Below are positions 25,037-32,838 of a DNA stretch of 64,000 bases, piece by piece. Below the pieces are notes generated by a model. It ran no database searches, had not been told where the DNA came from, and saw nothing but the letters and a program-made list of their open reading frames with translations. The position numbers and the translations under genes were made by a program. The stretch lies in contig NZ_JAGFWR010000017.1 in assembly GCF_017599305.1 (NCBI RefSeq), positions 1-64,000 on the forward strand, read 5' to 3'. The stretch comes from Micromonospora antibiotica (lineage in GTDB: Bacteria > Actinomycetota > Actinomycetes > Mycobacteriales > Micromonosporaceae). How positions within the stretch are numbered: the stretch's first letter is position 1; each line of letters starts with the position of its first letter.

Positions 25037-27199
25037 ATGTCCGCCGTTCCGGACCCCGGCGGCACCGACGCGGCCCGTCCGGGTGCCCAGGGCTACGCCG
25101 CCGACTGGGCCCGGGCGGTACGCCGGCTCGGGTTCGTGCCGATGAGCGCGGACGAGACCGAGCGGCTGCTGCTCGTGCACACCGTACGGCTGGCGCAGGC
25201 CCTGCTCGCCGAGGATTTCTCCGCCACCCCGGCGGAGGAGGTGGGCCGGGCGCTGGTGGAGGCGCACCTGACCGAGCCGCGCATCCTCGACTGGTCGGTG
25301 CGGGCGCTCGGCGAGCAGTTGCCGCAGCGGGTGCTGCCCCCGGTGGACCTGCCGCCCGATCTGCCCGCCCGGGTGGCGGCGGTGCAGGGTGGGCTGGCCG
25401 CCGGATTCGGTCGGGCGCTGCGCGACCGTACCTTCAGTCAGCAGGAGCGGATCGCCCGGTCGGCCTGGCAGGCCCGGGACGCGGTGGAGCGGGCGCTCCG
25501 TGACAGCGAGGCCCGGTTCCGGGCGGTCTTCACCGGCGCGGCCATCGGCATCGGCATCGCCGGCATCGACGGCCAGATCATCGACGTCAACCAGTCGTTC
25601 GCCGACATGCTCGGTTACAGCCGGGAGGAGCTGCGGCAGACCAACGTGTCGTCGCTGTTCCACGCCGAGGACGCGGCCGGCATGTGGGAGCTGTACCAGG
25701 AGCTGATCGAGGGCAAGCACGACACCGTCCGGGTGGAGAAGCGCTACTACCGCAAGGACGGCACCGTCGTGTGGACGGACCTGGCCGTCTCGCTGATCCG
25801 GCACGACGACGGCCGCCCCCGGTTCACGGTCGCGATGATCGAGGACATCACCCAGCGGTACGAACTCCAGCAGCGGCTGCGTTTCCAGGCGCTGCACGAC
25901 CCGCTGACCGGCCTGCCCAACCGGACGTTGTTCTTCGAGACCCTCGGTCAGGTCTTCGCCGACGCCGGGCCGGAGCAGCGGATCGGCGTGTGTTTCCTGG
26001 ACCTCGACGGCTTCAAGGCGGTCAACGACAGCCTCGGCCACGACCTCGGTGACCGGCTGCTGATCACCATCGCCCGGCGGCTCTCCGACTGTGTCATCGG
26101 TCAGGGGCACCTGGTGGCCCGGATGGGCGGCGACGAGTTCGTCATCCTGGTCAACGAGGGCGAGGGCATCGACGACGCGGTCGGCGTCGCCGAGTTGGCG
26201 CTGGCCGCGGTGGCCGCCCCGGTGCTCGTCGGCGACCACCAGCTCGCCGTCTCGGCCAGCATCGGGGTGGTCGAGTGCCCGGCCAGCGAGACCAGCGTCT
26301 CCGAGCTGATGAAGGCCGCCGACACCACGCTGTACTGGGCCAAGGCCGAGGGCCGGGGCCGCTGGGCGGTGTACGACCCGGAGCGCAGCGCCGCCGACAT
26401 CGCCCGGTCCGCGCTGGCCGCCGGCCTGCCGGCGGCCCTGGACCGGGGCGAGTTCGTGGTCCACTACCAGCCGATCGTCTCCCTGCTGGACGGCTCGATG
26501 ATCGCGGTGGAGGCCCTGGTCCGGTGGGCCCATCCGGAGCTGGGCCTGGTCGGCCCGGACCGCTTCATCGGGCTGGCCGAGGAGACCGGGCTGATCGTCC
26601 GGCTCGGCGAGTGGGTGCTGCGGCAGGCGTGCCGCGACGCCCGGGCCTGGCACCGCGAGTTCCCCGAGGCGAAACTGGTGGTCAGCGTCAACCTGGCCGC
26701 CCGGCAGGCCGACGACCCGGCCATCGTGGACACCGTCGCCAGCGCGCTGAGCCGCACGGGCCTGCCGGCGGAGCTGTTGCAGCTGGAGCTGACGGAGAGC
26801 GCCGTGATGGGCACCGCCGGGGAGCCGTTACGGTCGCTGCACCGGCTGGCGGACCTGGGCGTACGACTGGCCATCGACGACTTCGGCACCGGCTACTCCA
26901 ACCTGGTCTACCTGCGGCGGCTGCCGATCCACTGCCTGAAGCTGGCCGGCCCGTTCGTCGAGGGCATCCGGGGCGGCGACGACTCCCCGCCCGACCACCG
27001 CGACGAACGGATCGTCGACGCCCTGGTCCGGTTGGCGCACGCGCTGGAGCTGTGGGTGACCGCCGAGGCGGTGGAGACCGGGGAGCAGGCCGAACGGTTG
27101 CGGGCGTTGCGCTGCGACACCGGGCAGGGCCGCTGGTTCGGCCCACCCGCCCCGGCGGACCAGATCACCGCCCGCCTGCGCGGGGCGACGACGGAGTGA
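25037..27199 (+). CDS. PAS-GGDEF-EAL protein, c-di-GMP turnover
   Basis: 720 residues. An uncharacterised N-terminal helical domain (to about 150), a PAS sensor (FRAVFTGAAIGIGIAGIDGQ, about 160-285), a GGDEF cyclase domain with an intact MGGDEFVIL motif (near 364) and an EAL phosphodiesterase domain with VEALVRW (near 491). The EAL catalytic set looks complete: N in VSVNLAARQ, E in ELTESAVM, DD in IDDFGTGYSN, K in CLKLAG, and E in AEAVETGEQ. The protein may therefore both make and break c-di-GMP. It is cytosolic, since no membrane segments are seen. In streptomycetes such proteins set the timing of development; here that is inference. Confidence 0.94.
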   Translation: MSAVPDPGGTDAARPGAQGYAADWARAVRRLGFVPMSADETERLLLVHTVRLAQALLAEDFSATPAEEVGRALVEAHLTEPRILDWSVRALGEQLPQRVLPPVDLPPDLPARVAAVQGGLAAGFGRALRDRTFSQQERIARSAWQARDAVERALRDSEARFRAVFTGAAIGIGIAGIDGQIIDVNQSFADMLGYSREELRQTNVSSLFHAEDAAGMWELYQELIEGKHDTVRVEKRYYRKDGTVVWTDLAVSLIRHDDGRPRFTVAMIEDITQRYELQQRLRFQALHDPLTGLPNRTLFFETLGQVFADAGPEQRIGVCFLDLDGFKAVNDSLGHDLGDRLLITIARRLSDCVIGQGHLVARMGGDEFVILVNEGEGIDDAVGVAELALAAVAAPVLVGDHQLAVSASIGVVECPASETSVSELMKAADTTLYWAKAEGRGRWAVYDPERSAADIARSALAAGLPAALDRGEFVVHYQPIVSLLDGSMIAVEALVRWAHPELGLVGPDRFIGLAEETGLIVRLGEWVLRQACRDARAWHREFPEAKLVVSVNLAARQADDPAIVDTVASALSRTGLPAELLQLELTESAVMGTAGEPLRSLHRLADLGVRLAIDDFGTGYSNLVYLRRLPIHCLKLAGPFVEGIRGGDDSPPDHRDERIVDALVRLAHALELWVTAEAVETGEQAERLRALRCDTGQGRWFGPPAPADQITARLRGATTE

Positions 27200-27253
27200 C
27201 CTGCTCCCCGGCCGGTTCGGGGGCGTCGTCGGCGGCGCGGTGGTGCCCGGCGG

Positions 27254-27313
27254 GGCGTGGTCGTCCGGGGTGAGGCGTGGTCGTTCGGGATGGGGCGTGG
27301 TCGTTCGGGGTGG
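27254..27313. repeat. Three tandem copies of a 20-base unit
   Basis: Near-identical copies of GGCGTGGTCGTTCGGGRTGG at 27254, 27274 and 27294, between the GGDEF-EAL stop and the DUF456 gene. No coding sense is apparent. Confidence 0.75.
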
Positions 27314-27421
27314 GGCGGCCGGGAGCGGCCGGTCGGGTACGGGTGGCCGGCGGGGAACCCGCTGCTCTGGCATGGTGAGCGACGTGACCGGGACGGGACC
27401 GGGTGGGGGAGAGGTGGCGGG

Positions 27422-27922
27422 GTGAGCCTGACCGATGGTGGGGCGGCGGTCTCGGTGGTCGCGGCGATCGCGATCGTGGCCGGACTGGCCGGGGTGGTGG
27501 TGCCCGGTCTGCCGGCGCTGCCGCTGTGCTGGGGCGGGGTGCTGCTCTGGGCGGTCTTCGGCGACGCCGGGCCGGGCCGCTGGGCGGTGCTCGGCGCGGC
27601 CACCGTGGTCGCCGCCGCCGGTGCCGTGATCAAGTACGCCTGGCCGGGGCGCAACCTCAAGCGCACCGGGGTGCCGACGTCGTCGCTGCTCGTCGGGGGC
27701 CTGCTCGGGCTGGTCGGGTTCTTCGTCATCCCGGTGATCGGCCTGGTGATCGGCTTCGTCGGCGGGGTGTGGGGGGCCGAGCGGCTGCGGTTGGGCAGCA
27801 ACCAGCTCGCCTGGCCGGCCACGGTGCAGGCGTTGAAAGCGGCCGGCCTGTCGATGATGGTGGAGTTCCTGGCCGGCCTGGTGATCGCCGCCCTCTGGGT
27901 CGCCGGCCTCCTGCTCACCTGA
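27422..27922 (+). CDS. DUF456 family membrane protein
   Basis: 166 residues of mostly hydrophobic sequence with the DUF456 signature: VVVPGLPALPLCWGGVLLWAVF, a KYAWPGRNLKRTGVP loop, and the glycine-rich GLLGLVGFFVIPVIGLVIGF. Function unknown. GTG 27422 is chosen for GGGAGAGG about 8 bases upstream and because it restores the family length; the frame is open 55 codons further upstream only through repeats. Confidence 0.88.
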   Translation: MSLTDGGAAVSVVAAIAIVAGLAGVVVPGLPALPLCWGGVLLWAVFGDAGPGRWAVLGAATVVAAAGAVIKYAWPGRNLKRTGVPTSSLLVGGLLGLVGFFVIPVIGLVIGFVGGVWGAERLRLGSNQLAWPATVQALKAAGLSMMVEFLAGLVIAALWVAGLLLT

Positions 27923-27946
27923 CCACCCACGGGGGGCGGCCGACAA

Positions 27947-27968
27947 GATCGACCCAACTGAGTCGATC
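27947..27968. terminator. Small hairpin between convergent DUF456 and DUF397 genes
   Basis: GATCGAC (27947-27953) pairs with GTCGATC (27962-27968) around CCAACTGA. The stem is weak and has no T-run. Position between two convergent 3' ends suggests a terminator role. Confidence 0.35.
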
Positions 27969-28002
27969 AAGATGCGGCGGGCCGGCGATGGTCGGGAGAA
28001 GG

Positions 28003-28203
28003 TCAGGCAGCAGGGTCGATCTGCTTGGCCAGGTCGACGAACGCCTGCCAGGTGTCCGGCGCGAAGGTCAGGGTCCCGCCGTCGCGGTCCTTGGTGTCCC
28101 GCACCAGGACGACGCCGGGCAGGTTGTCGGCCACTTCGACACACGAGCCGCCGTTGTTGCCGCTCCTGGTGCTCTTGCGCCATTGTGCGCCGGTCAGGTC
28201 CAT
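28003..28203 (-). CDS. DUF397 domain protein
   Basis: 66 residues: MDLTGAQWRKSTRSGNNGG, then SCVEVADNLPGVVLVRDTK and FAPDTWQAFVDLAK. This is the classic DUF397 layout. Such small proteins are encoded next to DUF5753 helix-turn-helix regulators and act as their partners, in some systems as antagonists controlling development. ATG 28203 overlaps the regulator's stop by 10 bases, so the pair is translationally coupled. Confidence 0.93.
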   Translation of the reverse strand: MDLTGAQWRKSTRSGNNGGSCVEVADNLPGVVLVRDTKDRDGGTLTFAPDTWQAFVDLAKQIDPAA

Positions 28204-28961
28204 GATTCTGCCGCTTCCCTGATCAGGTTTAGAGATTGGTTTCGGGAGAGGGCCTCTCCCCTGATCCGTTCCCACCTTCGACTGAGGGTAGCAACGTCCG
28301 TAGCCTCATTGAGGATCTGCGCGGGTGCCTGACTGTCGACGTGAGCAACGTGCTCGCCGCTGGGCAGCTCAGCGATGATGAAGCCACCCCCAAGCCCTGG
28401 ATACATGCCGATGTCTTTTGGCACGATGTGCACCTGCACCATGGGGAGGGCTGCGCAGTGGGCAAGTTGCTCGATCTGTTCCCGCATCAGCCCACGGTCG
28501 CCGTAGACCGACTGGTACAGCACGCCTTCGAAGATCACGGCGACGAACAGGGGTGGTCGGTCCCTGCGTAGGACGGCCTGTCGCTCGATGCGCGAAGCCA
28601 CGAGATCGTCCATCTCTCCAGTGGTCAGCGCCTCCCCGGCGAGGGTCGCCCGCGCGTACGCCTCGGTTTGGAGTAAGCCCGGTATCCAGCAGTGTTCGAA
28701 CCAGCGCAGGGCCAAGGCTTCGCGCTCCCAGTCGACCCATTTTCTCAGCCACTGTGGCTCGCGGCGCTTGAGGACATCGGGCCATAGGTCACCAACGTCC
28801 CGGCCGAGGATCGCGGCCACGGTCACCCGTCGGCGCGGTTGCGGCACACGTCCCGGGGATATCCACCGCGCTGCCGTCTTGGGGTCGACCCCTGTTTGAG
28901 CGGCAAGACTCTCTGCTGTCTCGCCGGCCTCGGCCATGGCCTCCTGAAGCGCGTGGTTCAT
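28194..28961 (-). CDS. Helix-turn-helix regulator with DUF5753 (Scr1/WhiJ-like)
   Basis: 255 residues from ATG 28961, which follows GGAGGCGGG; an in-frame ATG at 29000 would add 13 residues. The XRE-type DNA-binding domain covers about 1-70 (AESLAAQTGVDPKTAARWISPG). DUF5753 covers about 80-255, beginning at the characteristic WFEHCWIPGLLQTEAYARA and including VYGDRGLMREQIEQLA and IGMYPGLGGGFIIAELP. Co-transcribed with DUF397. Divergent from the two small genes at 29153, which it may control from the shared 190-base region. Confidence 0.92.
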   Translation of the reverse strand: MNHALQEAMAEAGETAESLAAQTGVDPKTAARWISPGRVPQPRRRVTVAAILGRDVGDLWPDVLKRREPQWLRKWVDWEREALALRWFEHCWIPGLLQTEAYARATLAGEALTTGEMDDLVASRIERQAVLRRDRPPLFVAVIFEGVLYQSVYGDRGLMREQIEQLAHCAALPMVQVHIVPKDIGMYPGLGGGFIIAELPSGEHVAHVDSQAPAQILNEATDVATLSRRWERIRGEALSRNQSLNLIREAAESWT

Positions 28962-29091
28962 CCCGCCTCCATCGTGGATGTCACGAACGTCCCTGAGCAT
29001 AGATTAACGTCGTGTACTGATCCCGTCGCTCTGGGCAAGGTTGCCTCAGGTGGGTCGGCTCTGACGGGACGGTGTCGGGGCCGACTTCGCG

Positions 29092-29127
29092 GGGGCCGCT
29101 CCCTTTCTGGCCAGTGGGAGCGGCCCC
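29092..29127 (+). promoter_or_regulatory. Perfect hairpin in the leader of the 44-aa gene
   Basis: GGGGCCGCTCCC (29092-29103) pairs with GGGAGCGGCCCC (29116-29127) around 12 bases, and ends 25 bases before ATG 29153. It could be an attenuator or a stabilising 5' stem. TTCCC follows in place of a T-run, so it is not a clear terminator, and no upstream plus-strand gene needs one. Confidence 0.5.
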
Positions 29128-29152
29128 TTCCCAGGCACGCGAGGAGGTCGAC

Positions 29153-29287
29153 ATGAAGGGTTCGGTCATGTGGTGGAGGATCATGAGGACGCCGCCCCGC
29201 CGGGTGCTCGGGAGCGTCAAGCGGTTCCTGCGGTCGCCTGACCTGATCGACAATGAGACGCAGGCCGCTGCGCCGTGGGGGCGGTGA
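29153..29287 (+). CDS. Small basic protein (44 aa), unknown
   Basis: Starts at ATG 29153 directly after the strong site GAGGAGG (spacing 5). It reads MKGSVMWWRIMRTPPRR, then VLGSVKRFLRSPDLIDNETQ. It is basic at the N-terminus with two Trp and could lie on the membrane or bind the next protein. Its stop overlaps the following ATG by one base (TGATG). I do not recognise a named family; very small genes of this kind often accompany DUF5753/DUF397 loci in actinomycetes. Confidence 0.65.
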   Translation: MKGSVMWWRIMRTPPRRVLGSVKRFLRSPDLIDNETQAAAPWGR

Positions 29288-29544
29288 TGGTGGTGGTCCG
29301 TCCGCCCGTCCCGCACGTCGCGATGCGTCCGCTGTGGCGCTGCCGCAACTGCGGCCGGCAGTGGCCCTGCCAGCCGGCCAAGCTCGCGCTGCTCACCGAG
29401 TACCGGCACGACCGGATGTCCCTGCTGATCTATCTCGGCACCCTGATGCACGAGGCCACCAACCAGCTCACCCAACTCCACCCGGCCCACCCGCCCACCG
29501 GCATGACCGAACGCTTCCTGTCCTGGGCCAGGGCCCGGGGCTGA
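29287..29544 (+). CDS. Small putative zinc-ribbon protein
   Basis: 85 residues from ATG 29287, coupled to the 44-aa gene by TGATG; GTG 29275 is an alternative start. The N-terminal part has LWRCRNCGRQWPC, three cysteines in C-x2-C-x5-C spacing, suggesting a partial zinc knuckle. The rest is helical: AKLALLTEYRHDRMSLLIYLG, then TLMHEATNQLTQL and a FLSWARARG end. I recall similar short proteins beside Scr1/DUF397 regulators in actinomycetes, where annotation as flavin reductase is not supported by sequence. Function unknown. Confidence 0.72.
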   Translation: MVVVRPPVPHVAMRPLWRCRNCGRQWPCQPAKLALLTEYRHDRMSLLIYLGTLMHEATNQLTQLHPAHPPTGMTERFLSWARARG

Positions 29545-29910
29545 GGGATTTACCAGGGGCGGTCGGCGGCAAGAGCGACTCGCGTGGGCCGAAGTGGTGC
29601 TGTCCGTGCCCGGCGGATTCCGCAACATCGACCCAGGCGGGTGGATCGGGGCGGGAGTGGGTGGCGGAGCGGGACGCCCGTCGGGTACGGCACGACGCCG
29701 TACGTGAGAGAGAGGTGGACGCCCCGCGCCGCCGTGGTGCCGGGCTCCTGCCGAGCGCCCGGCGTCGGCCCGTCGCGATCGGGCCTGGTCACGGGCTCAA
29801 GCATCCGTCGGTGCCGGCCCCGGGGCAACCCGATTACCGCCCGCCGGGGCGACCTGACCACCGCCCCGCCAGGGGTGACGCGAATTAACGAGTTCGGCAC
29901 CGGCGACGGA

Positions 29911-29939
29911 TTGACCGTGGTGATCGGCGGGACGAGACT
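29911..29939 (+). promoter_or_regulatory. Candidate promoter of the permease gene
   Basis: TTGACC (29911-29916) and GAGACT (29934-29939) are 17 bases apart, about 60 bases before the GTG start. The rest of 29545-30000 holds no gene; the translated frame there is Arg/Gly-rich shadow. Just before the start, CACCT and AGGTG can pair across the ribosome-binding site, a possible weak translational block. Confidence 0.45.
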
Positions 29940-30000
29940 CGGGCGCACTCGCACCGGGACCACCCGGGCAGTACCGGGTACCACCTCAGGGAGGTGTGCT

Positions 30001-31635
30001 GTGGCCACAACGCCCCCGCCGACCACCGGGCAACCGCCGACCGCCGGGAACGGGCAACCGCCGACCACCGGGCAACCGCACGCGCCGGACGACGACGCCC
30101 GACGACTCGCCGAACTCGGCTACCAGCAGGAGTTGCACCGCACGTGGAGCGGCTTCTCCAACTTCGCCATCTCGTTCTCGATCATCTCGATCCTGGCCGG
30201 CTGTTTCACCACCTTCGGGCAGGCGTGGAACAACGGCGGGCCGGTCGCCATCTCCTGGGGCTGGCCACTGATCTCGCTGTTCATCCTGATCATCGGGTTC
30301 TGCCTGGCCGAGCTGGTGTCGGCGTACCCGACGGCCGGGGGGATCTACTGGTGGGCGGCCAAGATGGGCAGGCCGGTGCACGGCTGGTTCACCGGCTGGC
30401 TCAACCTGATCGGCCTGGTCGCGGTCACCGCGTCGGTGGACTACGGCTGCGCCACCTTCCTCAACCTGACCCTGTCGGCGCTCTTCGACGGGTGGGAGGG
30501 GACGCTGCGGCAGGCGTTCGTCCTGTTCGTGATCATCCTGGCCCTGCACGCGCTGATCAACATCTTCGGGCACCGGATCATCGACGTACTCCAGAACGTG
30601 TCGGTCTGGTGGCACGTGGCCGGCGCCGCCGCCGTGGTGGCCATCCTGCTGCTGGTGCCCGACCGGCACCAGAGCTTCCAGTTCGTGTTCACCGAGCGGT
30701 TCAACAACTCCGGGTTCGGTGACGGCGACACCGGCGGGTTGACGTTCTGGTTCTACGTGCTGCCGCTGGGATTCCTGCTCACCCAGTACACGATCACCGG
30801 ATTCGACGCCTGCGCGCACGTGTCCGAGGAGACCCGGGGCGCGTCGCAGGCCGCCGCCAAGGGGTTGTGGCGGTCGATCTTCTATTCGGCGGTGGGCGGG
30901 TGGATCCTGCTGCTGGCGTTCCTGTTCGCCGCCACCGACGTGGACGCGATCAACGCGGCCGGCGGATTCTCCGGCGCCATCTTCGAATCCGCGCTGACCC
31001 CGTTCTTCTTCAAGACGGTCATCATCATCTCCACCATCGGGCAGTTCTTCTGCGGAATGAGCTGCGTGACCTCGATGAGCCGGATGACGTACGCGTTCAG
31101 CCGGGACCGCGCGGTGCCCGGCTGGCGGCTGTGGTCCAAGGTCGACCGCAACGGCACCCCGGCCAACGCGATCATCGGGGCGACGCTGGCCGGCCTGGTG
31201 CTCACCCTGCCGGCGCTCTACCAGAGCGACGGCGTCCCGGTCGCCTTCTACGCGGTGGTGTCGGTGGCGGTGATCGGCCTCTACCTGTCCTTCGTCATCC
31301 CGATCGCGCTGCGGCTGAGGATGGGCGACCGGTTCGAGCCTGGGCCGTGGACCCTGGGCCGGAAATACAAACTGTTCGGCTGGATCGCGGTGGTCGAGAT
31401 CGTGATCATCTCGGTCTACTTCGTGCTGCCGATCGTGCCGGCCGGGGTGCCCGGCAACCCGGAGTTCAGCTGGTCGGCGGTGAACTACGCGCCGCTGGCC
31501 GTCGGCGGGGTGCTGCTCGGGGTCGGCATCTGGTGGTACGCCTCGGCCCGGACGTGGTTCACCGGCCCGCGCCGGACGGTCGACGTACCGGCGGCACCGG
31601 CGGCGGACGCCGCACGGGTCGACGGGCCGGCCTGA
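30001..31635 (+). CDS. APC superfamily amino acid/amine permease
   Basis: 544 residues with about twelve membrane segments, importing amino acids or amines by proton or cation symport. GTG 30001 follows AGGGAGGT at 6 bases spacing. The first 40 residues are Pro/Thr/Gly-rich, then LAELGYQQELHRTWSGFSNF leads into the first helix (FAISFSIISILAGCFTTF), as in the eukaryotic/bacterial GABA- and ethanolamine-type permease branch. The unwound helix-6 region reads YTITGFDACAHVSEETRGAS, including the conserved acidic residues. It heads the gamma-glutamylation gene cluster, so an amine such as ethanolamine, putrescine or GABA is a reasonable guess for the substrate. Confidence 0.93.
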   Translation: MATTPPPTTGQPPTAGNGQPPTTGQPHAPDDDARRLAELGYQQELHRTWSGFSNFAISFSIISILAGCFTTFGQAWNNGGPVAISWGWPLISLFILIIGFCLAELVSAYPTAGGIYWWAAKMGRPVHGWFTGWLNLIGLVAVTASVDYGCATFLNLTLSALFDGWEGTLRQAFVLFVIILALHALINIFGHRIIDVLQNVSVWWHVAGAAAVVAILLLVPDRHQSFQFVFTERFNNSGFGDGDTGGLTFWFYVLPLGFLLTQYTITGFDACAHVSEETRGASQAAAKGLWRSIFYSAVGGWILLLAFLFAATDVDAINAAGGFSGAIFESALTPFFFKTVIIISTIGQFFCGMSCVTSMSRMTYAFSRDRAVPGWRLWSKVDRNGTPANAIIGATLAGLVLTLPALYQSDGVPVAFYAVVSVAVIGLYLSFVIPIALRLRMGDRFEPGPWTLGRKYKLFGWIAVVEIVIISVYFVLPIVPAGVPGNPEFSWSAVNYAPLAVGGVLLGVGIWWYASARTWFTGPRRTVDVPAAPAADAARVDGPA

Positions 31636-31665
31636 CCACCAGCCCTCCGGGGCGACGACGGACAG

Positions 31666-31701
31666 CCCCCGGCCGGAGCCCTGAAGGGTTCCGGCCGGGG
31701 G
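31666..31701. terminator. Strong GC-rich bidirectional hairpin
   Basis: CCCCCGGCCGGA and TCCGGCCGGGGG pair perfectly over 12 bases, and the inner CCC/GGG closes a TGAA loop. It lies 30 bases after the permease stop and 14 bases from the end of the convergent secreted-protein gene, so it probably serves both. No T-run. Confidence 0.75.
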
Positions 31702-31715
31702 CCGCCCGGCGACCG

Positions 31716-32309
31716 TCAGAGGTACGCGCTGTTGCTGAGGGTGAGCGGGATGAAGGTGGTCGGGCCGCCGTAGTTCCAGGTGATGAAGGCGTCCGCGCCC
31801 GTCTTGTACTCGCCGGTGGACCGGGGGTACTCGGTGTCGACGGTGCCGAGGACGGTGCTGTAGGCCGTCTTGGTGTTGTAGGTGACCTGCGTGTTGTAGC
31901 GGAACAGGGCGACCTCGACCTGGATCGCGTAGACGGGATAGGTGCACTGCACCGACGCCAGGCCCTCCTCACCGCCGCCGTACGGGCCGCCGTAGTAGAC
32001 GAACGGGGTGCTCGGGGTCAGCGTGCAGGTGACGGTGATGGAACCGACGGTCCCCGTCACCGAGGTGGAGGCGAGGGTGCCGGAGGAACCCGCCGACACG
32101 CCGGTGGCTCCGGTGGACAGCGGCGCGAGGCGACCGGCCCGCGTGCCACCGGTGGCGGACGATCCCGCCGCCGGCTGCGCGGCGTCGGCACCGGCGGTGC
32201 GGGGGGCTGCCTGGGTCGGGCCGGCCACCGCGAGCAGCGCGGCGGAAACGGCGATCGCCACCAGGGCGGCGAGGGCCCGGGGCTTCCCACTGGGACGTAC
32301 TCTCGTCAT
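31716..32309 (-). CDS. Secreted protein of unknown function
   Basis: 197 residues from ATG 32309, preceded by AAAGGACG. It has a clear signal peptide (MTRVRPSGKPRALAALVAIA, cleavage likely after PTQAAP near 35), a low-complexity Ala/Gly/Ser/Thr segment, then a beta-rich domain with VTCTLTPSTPFVYYGG and VQCTYPVYAIQVEVAL, whose two cysteines may form a disulfide. I do not recognise the family. It lies on the opposite strand inside the amine cluster and has no visible link to it. Confidence 0.8.
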   Translation of the reverse strand: MTRVRPSGKPRALAALVAIAVSAALLAVAGPTQAAPRTAGADAAQPAAGSSATGGTRAGRLAPLSTGATGVSAGSSGTLASTSVTGTVGSITVTCTLTPSTPFVYYGGPYGGGEEGLASVQCTYPVYAIQVEVALFRYNTQVTYNTKTAYSTVLGTVDTEYPRSTGEYKTGADAFITWNYGGPTTFIPLTLSNSAYL

Positions 32310-32838
32310 TACGCGTCCTTTGGTGCGTCGTGATGGAGCAGTTCGGGTGTTTCTGGGTCGGCCGGCCCGGTGCGACCGAGGGGCCGAACATCCACGCTCC
32401 GGTGACCTGTCGACGCATTGCGCGCGAATACGCGGCAGGTCAGGGGAAGTGGTCGTGCGGATCGGCCGACGAAGTGCCGTGCGTCGCACCGGCCGGCTCA
32501 AATTCTGGCAAGGGTTCCAACTTTCACGCAAGGTCGCCGTGCGATTACCGATCGGTGTGGCCGGCTATGTGTCCGAACGGATGAGTGGCGTGTCGCGGCG
32601 CTTCTTTCCCGCCTTTGGGAAGAGCATTTCCGTCGTTGTGCGTACGACAATTTCCGCTCGTTTCGCGCGTCGGGGTCGCGTCCGGCTCCGGGCCACGGGC
32701 GGGCCCTCGCAGGCCGGGCCGCCGTCTCCGGACCGGGTCCGACCGGGCACCCCGGGTCAGGGGTTTGCCGGCCCGCCCGGACGGGGCATTGACGGTGATC
32801 CGCTAGGCCCGGTAGACCTTGGTGATGGAGGCGCACGG
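32310..32838. other. Long intergenic region between secreted protein and ligase genes
   Basis: 529 bases, distinctly less GC-rich in 32440-32680 than the surroundings. It must hold two divergent promoters. A loosely symmetric TTGTGCGTACGACAA (32636-32650) resembles a GntR-type half-site pair, but the symmetry is imperfect. The plus-strand reading frame open across it has no protein-like features. GGAGGCGCACGG before 32839 is the ligase ribosome-binding site. Confidence 0.5.

Noticed and set aside
32636..32650. GntR/FadR-type operator before the ligase gene
   Set aside because: The symmetry of TTGTGCGTACGACAA is imperfect and the position is about 190 bases from the start; too weak to call as a site.
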